This document shows positions 22,526-33,200 of a stretch of 64,000 nucleotides of DNA, piece after piece (the first letter of the stretch is position 1; each line of letters begins with the position of its first letter). The stretch comes from Heterobasidion occidentale. Its lineage: Eukaryota; Basidiomycota; Agaricomycetes; Russulales; Bondarzewiaceae. The notes below the pieces were generated by a model that did no database searches, had not been told where the DNA came from, and saw only the letters and a list, made by a program, of their open reading frames with translations. The stretch spans positions 930,001-994,000 of the forward strand of contig JBCAQO010000011.1 in NCBI GenBank assembly GCA_039111635.1, read 5' to 3'. Position numbers and translations under genes: made by a program.

Positions 22526-24104
22526 ATGCCCGAATTTAGGGAAACGCTCACGTCCGGCTTCTCCGCGCCCATCCCAAATACTGCTCTCACCCTCCTCAAG
22601 GGCCTCTACGCTACACATCCCACCTCACAGCACGTCCCTGTCCTCGACAACGACAAGCATGCCTTTCCGCTGTCCGCTTACCTCTCCTCTCTCGATATTG
22701 CACCCAGGATTCATGCCCACGACGCTGCCTCCAGGAGCCTCACGGGTGACAGCTACACCCTCTACTCCCATGACGTCAAGGACCATAGCGTCTTCTCGGA
22801 GGTGATCGCCGGGCGCTCGACGTTCGTCGTCGACGGGGTCAAATACACGGCCTACAAGGCTACCTGGCGGTATAACTGGGAGGACTGCTACTTTTACGAC
22901 CTCGTGTTCGACGCAACCGATGCGACGCCAGGGGAGAAACTCGCGGGCCTGGTGTATAAATACGGGTTCACGCTGAGGAAGCAGATATGGGTGTACCAGG
23001 GCGGGAGCTGGAGCGCGGACAAGGAGCTGTACCAGGGAGTTCAGGGGGCGAGCTGGGAGGACATCGTGCTCGACGAGGCATTTGTGCAGGGCATACGGCG
23101 CGACACGAAGGTCTTTTTCGAGAGCCGCGAGATCTACGAGGAGCTGGGCATGACATGGAAGCGGGGCATCCTACTGCTCGGGCCGCCGGGGAACGGCAAG
23201 ACCGAGTCGATCAAGGCGCTATTGAAAGAGTCGAACTACCCCGCGCTGTACGTCAAGTCCTTCACAACGCAAGCCGTGAGTACTGCTGCCTCCCTCTATG
23301 CATCACATGAATAGAGCAAAACCTTGGCATCAACAGGGCCCTGAAGAGGGCGTCCGCAGCATCTTCCGCCACGCTCGCAAGCATGCGCCTTGCATTCTCG
23401 TGATCGAGGACCTCGACGCGATGGTGACCAAGAAAGTGCGCAGCTTCTTCCTGAACGAGCTCGACGGCCTCGCCGCCAACGCCGGTATCCTCACGCTCGC
23501 GACGACGAATCACCCGGAACGGATCGACGATGCGATTGTCAACAGGCCGTCGCGTTTTGACGTCAAATACACGTTCACGCTCCCCGGCGAGACGCTCCGC
23601 GCCGAGTTCGCAGAAAAATGGTTGAACAAGATCGCGGCAGGGGTCAAGGGCACAAGCAGAGTGATGAGGGGTGTCCAGTTTGAGTCATCTGACGAGGAGA
23701 TCGCGCACAAAGTCGCGGCGCAGACGGCGGGCTTCAGCTTTGCGTTCATGAAGGAACTGTGAGTGTCGTTCATTCCCCATCGTTCCCCACAGAAGCTAAT
23801 CAGCTACGATCATCCTAGATTCGTCTCGTTCCTCCTCTCCGTCGCGCACCACCGTTCAACCCAATCGTCGCTACCGGAGACGCCAGAGAGTTTGCTATTC
23901 AAGCAGATCGATTTCCTGTCCGCGCAGATGATTAAAAAGATTGAGGACGAAGCGAAAGAACAGAAGAAGGCCGAAGATGCAGGGGGAAAAGACGGAAAGA
24001 AAGATGGCGAAGCTGAAAAAGACGAAGACGCTGAGCAAGAAGAGGGCTACTGCCGTCCATTGCCGAGGGAGAACACTCGAGAACACGACGGAACGCAATT
24101 CTAG
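22526..24104 (+). CDS. AAA+ family ATPase, single AAA module
   Basis: Exons are 22526-23275, 23337-23758 and 23819-24104. The ATG at 22526 gives MPEFRETLTSGFSAPIPNTA. An N-terminal domain of about 200 residues contains KYTAYKATWRYNWEDCYFYD. The AAA core follows: WEDIVLDEAFVQGIRRDTK, Walker A GPPGNGKT, Walker B CILVIEDLD, sensor-1 ILTLATTNHPERIDDAIVN and the arginine-finger-like RPSRFD. The C-terminus is a Lys/Glu/Asp-rich coiled tail (KKIEDEAKEQKKAEDAGG). The arrangement is typical of a basidiomycete clade of BCS1/meiotic-type AAA ATPases whose substrates are unknown. It probably uses ATP to remodel a protein complex. All catalytic motifs look intact. Confidence 0.8.
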
Positions 24105-25031
24105 ATGGAGTTCTTTGCGACGACGTCCACGGCTCGTCTACCACTTCATAATGGTAACAAGAGCGCTAGGACCGTATGGAGTCTGGACAACTGCAGATGT
24201 CAAACAGGTCACGGTATGATAAGTCAATAAGATAGTATAAATCTCAAAATTTTGCAACATACCTATATCCAGTCGAGACTACTCTCACTGTGAAGCTCCA
24301 AACCTCCAAAGCAACTCACAAACTGAAGATCGCCATCCACAGGGTCGCGCAGTCCTCTGTGATAATCCTATTCCTTGTTTAGGATGTAAGCGGCTATGAG
24401 GGTGTCTGGACGGCCATGCTTCAAATTGCCGTAATGCCATCGAGTACTGTTGGGTGTGGAGGCGAAATCTTTTAAAACCACTGAGCAGAAAAATGCACAC
24501 AAGTTCATTTAATCCGAGTCACCTGCCGACCACGACGCACGTGCATCGCGTGATGAGAGTCCCGAACGACACCCCAAATTCTCAAAATCTTTCATTTCCG
24601 CCTGCGACACTATGCACCTGCGCGCACTTCACCGATAAAACAATAAATCCGCGAACATCCCAACGCAACCTACCCTTCCCCCAACTTTGACCGCCAGAAG
24701 GAGGTCCAAATTGACTGGTGGCGTTTCGAGCTCTGCAGACATACCGCGCACTAATCAAGACAATCCAACCGAAAGTCGTCTAGGGATGCTAGGCATGGTG
24801 CGCATCTGACGTGCCGCATAGGAAGTAGTCTACAGGCGGACGCCGAGCGACTTGATAACCATGCTAATTGAGTGCTAATTCCGACACCTAATAGTACGTG
24901 GCTTCACTTACCTTTTCCGAACCTGATGTGAGATCTGTCCCATCACCCGACTGGGAATAACATGACGATGATGAACAGAAAAACAATGCCCGTACGTGTA
25001 CATACATACATACTGACAGAGATGCTACAAA
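24105..25031. other. Convergent intergenic region; no gene recognised
   Basis: This holds the 3' flanks of the AAA ATPase (plus) and the first F-box gene (minus). No feature was identified. Confidence 0.4.
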
Positions 25032-26618
25032 TCACGGGTCCCACGTCGCCGAACGCCAAAACTCCATCCTATCTTTCGAGCACCATATGTTCAGATTCAT
25101 CCCTTCCCTCCAGCACTCCATCACGTCGGCGTACCGGGCAGGCAGGATCTTCTGTAAAATATGTAGGTCGAACTGCACAAGCTCGAGCCCCGCGCGCGGG
25201 GCGTCGGAGTTCGGAGGCACCGCCCAGCGTGCCCGGATCATGCGCGCGAGGCTGCCACAGAACCCCGAGCTCCCGACCGTCCGCAGCCATCGTGCCAGTA
25301 TCTCTCGGCTCGGAGGGAGCGCCTCGCGCGGCGGCTGCAGCTGCCGCGCGAAGGTGATCAGGTCCGGAGTGTTGCTCCCTTGCGCGGGAAAGGGGCTGTT
25401 TGCGCGCATCGAGAGAGGTAGCATGGCTTTGGTGGAGCGGTATGCGCGCATGTGGCCGAAGGTTTGTTGCGGGGGCAGGAAGGAGACATGCCGGAGGCGC
25501 GGGTTCCGGCCGAAGACGAGCCGGCCCTCGATGTCGAACTCGAGCGTGAGGGCGTCCAGCACGCGCGAGTCGATCATCCCGTCATTAAAGCTGAGGTATT
25601 CGAGGCTGGGGAGCAGCGCGAGGAGGGCGACGAGTTCGTTGGGAACGAGGTGCAAGTCTTCCAAGTCGAGCTGGCGGATCGGCGCGCCCTTGCTGCGAGC
25701 CACAAATGTGCGGATGCTTGCGCCGATCACGGCGAGGGGATAGTCGAACTCGAAATCAGTGCGGTCAATGCGAAGAGTCTGCAGGCGCGGGGCGACGAGG
25801 GTGTGCATGACGGACACGATGCCCTTGATGTGACTGCACGTAATCAAAAGCTCGGTGAGCACCGGGATCACGATGTGCGACGTCGACGGGAGGACGGGGC
25901 CAACCGTGCGATTGGAAAACCCGACGTGGAGGCTATCCAGGCACGCGCACGCACCGAGACTCTCGCAGAGCCTCCCGATCATGGCCGTCGGGAGCTCCAC
26001 GGTCTCGTAGATCAGGTGCAGCGTCGTCAGGTTCGCCCAGGGCAGCGCCCAGTTGTAGATTTGGTTTTGCGCGATGTCGACGTCGCGCAGGCGCGGAGCG
26101 GAGGCGAGGGACGTCATCAGCGTCGGGATCGTGGCGATCGAGGTGTCGCTCCAGCCGTCGTACGCGAACTCCTCGAGGAGCGGCATCGAGTGTGGTGCGA
26201 ATGCGGGGAACCAGTGGACCTGGTTCGCGCTCGTCTCGAACCGCGCTGCCCTCCAGCGGTGGATCTCCTTCTGCAGCAGCGCAACGTACTGGGGGAGCTC
26301 GACGGGCGCGTTGTTCTCAATGCGCAGCACAAATGAGAGGGGCAGGCATTTGGACAGCGAGAGCCATACTGGGACTCGTGCGAACAAGGCGTCGCATTGT
26401 TCGCGGGTTTCGGGGATGTCTGGGAAGAAGAGGGTGGACCACAGGCGTAGAGTGGACAACGCCACCGCGCGCCAATGGCGACATATTTGAGTGAGCAGGT
26501 GAGGCGCATCGCCAGGGCCACTGGGCATCTTTGCATCACGGTCCTCCCAGCGCTCGGTATCGAGACACTCTAGAAAGATCTCGGCGAGGACTTCGGATGG
26601 GATTTGTTTTGGCTGCAT
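25032..26618 (-). CDS. F-box domain protein (tandem copy 1, intact)
   Basis: This single-exon gene has 528 residues. The ATG at 26616-26618 (MQPKQIPSEVLAEIFLECLD) is the first in the frame. The F-box helix is IPSEVLAEIFLECL, followed by APHLLTQICRHWRAVALSTL and LWSTLFF, the common basidiomycete F-box opening (QICxxWRxVAxxTxxLW). The rest holds leucine-rich segments (MPLLEEFAYDGWSD, RLRDVDIAQ, LPSLEYLSFNDG) and a conserved C-terminal block around FDLHILQKILPARYADVMEC. By family it should bind SKP1 and recruit a target to an SCF ubiquitin ligase. The next 2.4 kb downstream (higher coordinates) holds a decayed tandem copy on the same strand. Confidence 0.78.
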   Translation of the reverse strand: MQPKQIPSEVLAEIFLECLDTERWEDRDAKMPSGPGDAPHLLTQICRHWRAVALSTLRLWSTLFFPDIPETREQCDALFARVPVWLSLSKCLPLSFVLRIENNAPVELPQYVALLQKEIHRWRAARFETSANQVHWFPAFAPHSMPLLEEFAYDGWSDTSIATIPTLMTSLASAPRLRDVDIAQNQIYNWALPWANLTTLHLIYETVELPTAMIGRLCESLGACACLDSLHVGFSNRTVGPVLPSTSHIVIPVLTELLITCSHIKGIVSVMHTLVAPRLQTLRIDRTDFEFDYPLAVIGASIRTFVARSKGAPIRQLDLEDLHLVPNELVALLALLPSLEYLSFNDGMIDSRVLDALTLEFDIEGRLVFGRNPRLRHVSFLPPQQTFGHMRAYRSTKAMLPLSMRANSPFPAQGSNTPDLITFARQLQPPREALPPSREILARWLRTVGSSGFCGSLARMIRARWAVPPNSDAPRAGLELVQFDLHILQKILPARYADVMECWREGMNLNIWCSKDRMEFWRSATWDP

Positions 26619-27531
26619 GACCAGATAGCACAATGAGCCTCAGTGGCAACCACACAATCGACGTTTCGACACTCGGGACGTCCCGAACGAGAAGTGACTT
26701 GAATCCAAGAGCCTAATTTTTCAATGAACCGCCGCGTCAGTTTCAACTTTCGACGAATCATGAACGGGCCACATACACAGGGAGGTAGATGGCTCTGAGA
26801 CGCGACGAAAGAGCGGTGGACCGAACTCACCTGTTATCAAGACGACACGGCCCTTAGCAGCCACCTTGGAACAAGTTGAGTGGAGGCTTCGAAAACCTAT
26901 TGATGGATACAAGGGGATATGATGGACATAGCTCCTCGTCTTTGGACATAAGCTAGACACACAATCGATGAGAGTGCACAGCCTTGAGGCCTGTGTGCTC
27001 GTACACCCCATCGATTCGTCAACTACTCATCAATGCCCAGGTGACGAGCACAGCGTATACGTGTGTGCGCTTATAGGCTTTTCTTTCTTCCTTGATTTGG
27101 ATGACGCGCAGCGTAACCCCAAAGGGAACATATGTGAACACAGAGTGCTGCAACGAGACGACGTGGCTAATGAAGGGGTCAAAGGAGGTCCCGTGTGGTT
27201 GCCGCGAGGAGCCACGGCTCATGCATTCATGGGGAGAGGGCGAGGGTGGTGAGTAGACAATGCGAAGGCATACAGTCACCTATCTTCCGGCTCAGCTCAA
27301 AACATCTGTCTTGGGAAGACTGAGCATGCACAACATTTCTTGCAGATGAGTAGGCTATACGGCGATCCGCGACAAGTGTGCCGCGGAGATTATCTTGCCC
27401 TATGGTTGAAGATCGTTCTGTGCAATATGGATGCATGTGCGTATTTTCACGAGTGCATCTCCGCATTGACGGATACATATCTGATTACAAACACATACTT
27501 GCTGTACGAAGCCAAACTCTGTTCCCAAAGA
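26619..27531. other. Intergenic between the tandem F-box copies; no gene recognised
   Basis: This is the promoter side of the intact F-box gene plus the 3' flank of its decayed copy. Short open frames only. Confidence 0.4.
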
Positions 27532-29057
27532 TCATATCATCCTCGAACGCCAATACTCCGCCCTCTCAGGCGAGCACCAGACGACCAGGTGCAGCCCTTC
27601 CTCCCAGTACTCCACCAATTCGGTATATAACTCGGGCGATACCCTTTCGAGGAGGTGCAAATCAAAGTGGACGAAGCGCACGCCCACTAACGGAGGGGTG
27701 GGCAACCCGCGTCGCGAGAGGACCACGCGTGCGAAGCCCTCGCAGAAGCCCTCATCGGAGACTTTGTAAAACCACTCCTCTAGCTGCTCCATGCTCACAC
27801 CTGTCTCGCATGGCGGCTGCGAGTCTTCAAAGGTGATTAGGTCAGGAGTGTCGCACTCGGGCATGTGATGGCAGGTGCGCATTGAGGATGGCATAATGGG
27901 CTCAATTTCCAAGGAATCGGAACAGTACCCCGTACGAGGCAGAAACCTGATGAATTCGAGATGCGGATTGGTCCAAGAGACAAGCTGGCCATCATCATCA
28001 TATTCGAGAGTGAGAGCTTCGAAGACGTTGACGTCGACACACTCGTCTGTGAGGTATATATAATAGACTTTTGGAAGGACCTCCAGAAACCTCACTACGT
28101 CCTCGGTGGGGGCGTGCACCGCTTTGAGGTCAAACAGGCCAATCGCACTTCCGCTGCACTTCAAAAAGGTGAGGATGCTCGTGCCGATCTCAGTGTGGGG
28201 CTCATTGCAGCCAATAATGGTGAGATTCCTTGAGTGTGGCGTGCATGACGGAAATGATGGCCTTGGGGTGACTGCGTCCAGATGGAAAGAAAAAGAGGTG
28301 TGGGAGAACAATGTGTGACGTTGGTGGGAGGATGTAGTCGACCATCTCATGCTCAAACGCAATATTAAGGTCCTCAAGACGAATGCACTTGCCCAGGTTG
28401 TCGCAAAGCCTTCTGACCATGTCAGATGTGAGGTTCGGACTTTGGTCATCCAGCCTCGATGTCGATAAATTCTCCCAGGGCAGCACCCAATCGTGTACTA
28501 GATCGTGGGTAAGGTCGACATGGCACAGGCGGGGCGCGGAGGCAAGGGCGGTCATCAATGTCGGAATCTCGGTGTTCGAATCATCACTATAACCGTCATA
28601 GGTGAACTCTGTGAGGAGTGGCAATGAGCCGAGCTCGAAGACGGGGGAGCCAGTGCGCCTCGTTGTAGTTTGTTTCGAGTATGACCTCCTTCCAACGGTG
28701 AATGTCCTTCTGTAATAGCGTGATGTACTGGGAGAGCAGACCAGGCTTCTCGTCCTTGATCTGCAACACAAATGAGAGAGGCAAAGCTCTGGACAATGAC
28801 AGCCACACTGGGACCTGGGAAAATAAGGATATGCATCTTTCGGGGGTGCTAGGAAGGTCGGGGAGGGAGAGGGTGGACCACAGGCGTGGGGTTGACATCG
28901 CCACCGTGCGCCATTGGTGACAGATCTGGAGGAACAGGTAGGGTGCGTCTCCGGAGCTACAGGGTATCGTTCCATCGCGATGCTCCCAGTACCCTGTATC
29001 AAGGCATTCCATGAAAATTGCGGAGAGGACTTGAGGGGGAACGCGCCTCGACAGCAT
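27532..29057 (-). pseudogene. F-box protein, tandem copy 2, with two frameshifts
   Basis: The ATG at 29055-29057 opens MLSRRVPPQVLSAIFMECLD, then APYLFLQICHQWRTVAMSTP and LWSTLSLPDLP, parallel to the neighbouring copy. Homology to that copy continues through three frames in order. The first ends near 28,645 inside a short C run (after EAHWLP). The second carries LPLLTEFTYDGYSD through AIISVMHATL. The third starts near 28,220 (NLTIIGCNEPHTE) and runs to the C-terminal block FDLHLLERVSPELYTELVEY. No GT-AG introns explain the frame changes, and copy 1 has none at these points. The copy is therefore a pseudogene unless the two indels are sequencing errors. Both lie in low-complexity stretches, so that possibility is real. 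Confidence 0.7.
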
Positions 29058-30294
29058 GATCAAGACAAGCTTGAGTTTCCTATAGAGGCGTGAATTCTGA
29101 CTTGTAAGCAGCACCTAGAGTTGCAGGATCTGCTGTCGCACCAAGCTGAGTGCGAAACAGAAGAGGTGTCAATCAACCTGCTTTAGCGATCGTAGGCGAA
29201 ACCTGCAAAATATCGACGAAGGACTCGAACACCGGGCCCTTATAAGTGACGATTCTTCACGCACGTCTCCAAGGGAGACCGATCTGAGAACATGGTGTGC
29301 ATTGTGAGCGCGTTGTCCAGGCATGGGATGTGACTGGTAGGCACATGGAACGAAGACCTAACAATAACCCATCCTTGTTTTGGCGAGCGCACCCGTCAGA
29401 GCTCAAAAGAGAACAGAGCACACCGTGAGACGTGGGGTGTCGCTACATAAAGAAGTGGCGGTGAGGGTGAGCGGTCATAAGGCAGTAAGTCGAGAATTGA
29501 AGGTTAGTACTGTAGGTTTTCTGAATGATCTGCAGCGGTGTTCGATTGCGTTCTTGCCTGTTCTCGTACTGGAGTACAGTGCTTGTTTGCACGTCTCGGC
29601 AGCAGCGTAGAGCTCTGTTCGATATTGCGCTCCTCTGGAGGTCCTTGGTCTATCTCGGATTTGCAGATGGAGATGGAAGTGAGCGGAAGTGAGACTGTGA
29701 TATAGTCGATCACACGATAGAGAGTCACGAACTTTGAGAGCGACCAACTTGTGTGCTCCTGGCGTGCGGGATGTAAGTTATCATGGGCAACCCGGCAGTT
29801 CCCGGTACGCGCAGGCATGTCAACAGCCTGAAAGTTTCCCGAGCTCGCTCACGTCGTCGAGACTGACATACAAATCTAAATATGCTATCTAACACAACTG
29901 AGGACTAGTAGTGAATCGGCAGACACAGACACGGACACGGACACAGACACAGACACAGACGCAGACGCAGACACAAGCCTCGCATATAGATCGCAACTAG
30001 AAACCAAGACCGAGGGATGCCACGCAGAGTCCTACGCACGAGCCGCTTCGACTCGATCCGCGGGCTGCGTACGGTATAAACGAAAGAGGAGAGATCGAGA
30101 AAATAGAAGACAGAGATAGATAGATAGGCAGAGAGAGGGATCGGGAATGGGGCGAGACGGAATAGTGGTACATTCTTGTTCATACTGCATACGAGATGCC
30201 GAAGAGAGGAGATCGAGGGAGAGGACTAGGATCCGAGTGCTTAACATACTTGAGAGAGTTTGTTGATGTTGGGAGAGGAGAAGAAAGGAGCGGC
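29058..30294. other. Intergenic; 3' flank of the Zn2Cys6 regulator gene
   Basis: No coding gene was recognised. A short tandem repeat lies at about 29,921-29,976. A pyrimidine/purine-skewed stretch near 30,080-30,150 probably belongs to the 3' untranslated region of the transcription factor gene. Confidence 0.4.
29921..29976 (+). repeat. Microsatellite (ACACAG/ACACGG/ACGCAG hexamers)
   Basis: About nine imperfect tandem 6-bp units (GACACA/GACACG/GACGCA) follow each other directly. Confidence 0.85.
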
Positions 30295-33200
30295 CTAGCC
30301 GAGGTGCACCTGAGCGGTCTGCGGGAAGTTCATGTAGCCGTTCGTCTCAGGCCACGAGAACCTGCGGAGCGGACGGTCAACACCTCAAATTACAAGCCGC
30401 AAAGATCCACGAAGAGAAAAAAAAACGCACCCGGGCATCATCATCGTATTCCACCACGCAGGGTTCCGGATCGCCTGCATCGTCGCGAGCACATCGTCCT
30501 GCATGTTCGTCCCCGTGCTGTCAAACACAAAGTTCATCCCGTCGTCCGTCCCGCCCACTTCGAGCGGCCCCATGCCGAGGGAGTACATCGCCTCTGGCTG
30601 GTATATCGGCTCCGACAGCGGCGCCACGAACGTGTCCATCATCGCCACGTTCGGCCCGTGGCTCGCATCCCCACCCCCACCGGCACTGGCGCCCGCACTG
30701 CCCATCCCGTGCCCGCCCTGAGCACTGCCGTGGTCCTGCGAGCTCGGGCTCATCCCTGACGAGTGGGTCGACGGCGCCCGGTGTGGGCCCGACGGATTGC
30801 TGCGATACCCGGGCGGGGGCTGCGTGTGCAAGCGGCCGCTCGTCGCGCCGTCGCGCCTGTGCTTGGCGAGCAAGCCCGCGAGGAAGCGCGAGTAGAGCTT
30901 CGGCGTGTGGCGCTCGTCTATAGCGATCTGCGGCGAGCCGATCGTCTGTATGAGTCGCCCGATGAGTTCAAAAACCTCCGTGTCCTGCCCTTCTGGCAAA
31001 AACTTGGCGAACTCGGGGCGATTGAGCTTTGGGAGGTGCGAGGTAAGCCTCGGTACAAGCGTCGAGCCAAAATCAGTCGCTTACTTTCAACAGGAATGCA
31101 GACGCAAACGCAGCAAAGATGAAATGACCTAGCGGAGGAAATCGTCAGCATCCTCTTGTCCACAAACAAAACACCGGTGCGCACCGTCCGGTGAGAAGCG
31201 CATGTAGCCACTGGGTGCCAAAGAGTCGACGAGGGCCCGTATGACCTCTTTCGCAGCGTCGCGGCTCTGCAACACGGTCAGAATCAGCAAAAGACACGCT
31301 CGAGCCGACGAGCGGGGCTAGGCACCTTGGTCAGGAAGATCTCGTCCTCAGGACACATGCCGCGCTGGAAGGCCTGCTGGAAGCCGAACGAGTACATGAC
31401 CAGCCGCGAGTAGTTGACTAGGCTACAGCAGACAGAGCAGAGCGCCTCAGCAGGGGAGAAGCACGCGGAAGAAAAGACGACGCACAAAGGCAGCAGCTTG
31501 CAGCGGAACGCGCACGCGGGATCTGCGATACAGCTCAGCAATCAACAGCGCACGACGGAGATGGACCGAGCGAGGCGCACCACTCTGATCGGAGTCCCTC
31601 GCGAACCGCCCTGCCCACTCCTCGTGGTAACGCTCGAGATGTCCGTCGTGCCGGAGCGTCACCTCCCGGAAGTCGATCGACTAGGACCGTGTTCATCAGT
31701 AAATGGTAGCGCGGGTATCGAACATCCCACGGGACGCATACCTGGTTCAGCCCGGTTGGAGTGTCGGGATCCGAGAACACGTCGTCGTGAAATTTGGCGA
31801 CGATGCGCATGAGCGAACAGTACGCGTCCAGGTGCACGTCGTACTGTTCGAGACACCGTCAGACGGAGCACTCGCAAAAGATGACAAAGCGGCACCCACC
31901 GGATGGTTGTACCGGGACTTTTTGTACCAGTCCGTCGAGTTCCGCACGATGCTACGATCGACGACGAACGATCAGCAGACGCTCGACAAGCCACGGCGCG
32001 CGAAACAAGATGAGCGAAAGAGACGACGGGAAAGAGCGCTCACTAGTCCTCCTTGATCGTCGTCGGCTTGCCAAACTGCGTAGCGGTCGACCTATCCAGG
32101 TTGAAGCAGATCTGCCAGACGCGCGCCCGGTTGAGCATCTCGCGCTCCTGTATCTCGTTCTGCGGCTTCGCCGTCGACAGCTGGTGCAGGTTGAGGTCCG
32201 TCGCGATCCTGAACGCACACCCGCACGGACACCAGCACCGATCAGCACCTGCGACGCGCCCTGAGAGCGCAAAAGCGAACGGAGCACGCACCGAATCGCG
32301 AGCCCGGTGTACAGCCAGCTGCGGTCCTCCTCCCACCGGCGCGCAGGCACGGCGTAAATGCTCATGAGGATGTACGCCTGGCAGAGCTCGACCGACTTCC
32401 AGCCGTCGATCAGCGAGTTGGCCGCCGCGCTCTTCGCGAAGTGCATCGCGATCGGGTACACCTCGGACTTGTCCGAGTAGCGCGAGGAGATCGCGCAGAC
32501 TGTGCGCGTGCGGAACGCGCGGGGGGCGGAGGGCGTGATGAGCTCGGGCCGCAGGCGCGGGAGAGGCGGATACGCACCGACTGTGAAGAGGAACGGACAG
32601 CGCGAGAACGTCGACGCGGGCGTGTGCAGCACGGGGTCCAAGAGCGAGATGAACGGCTGTCCCCCAACCAAAGCGTCAGCGTCCACCGCGGCCACCAAGG
32701 CCGATGCACACTCACATTCACGCGGGTGTAGAATCTGCCGATCGACGACGTCAAAAGGCAAAGCAAGGCGCACGGTCAGCGCGCACTCCACCCCACCGCG
32801 GCGAGGAGCGGGCACTCACATGTCAAAGAGCTTGTCGACGTCCTCGGGTGATGAGCCCGTGCACGAGGATATCCGGCGGGCTGTTCTTCTCGATGAGCGT
32901 CGCGCGGAGCTCCAAGTTCTGCGCCGGGCCCGGAAGGAAGTACCCGTCGTTCGCGACGCCCTGTCCAAACGCCCACCCAACACCAGAAACGACAACGTCA
33001 CGCATGCGCGCGCGCGAACAGGGGGATCAGCACTCCGCAAAGCAAAGGCCAGAGCCCACACTCACCACATCGTCGTCCTCTTCCTCCTCCTTCAACGGCC
33101 CCTTCCCTCCGCCCTGCACCCCGCCCGCCCGACTCCCCACCCCACCCGGCGCGCCGCCGCGGCCCTTCCCGCGCTCGCGCTCGCGCACCTTCTCCATCGA

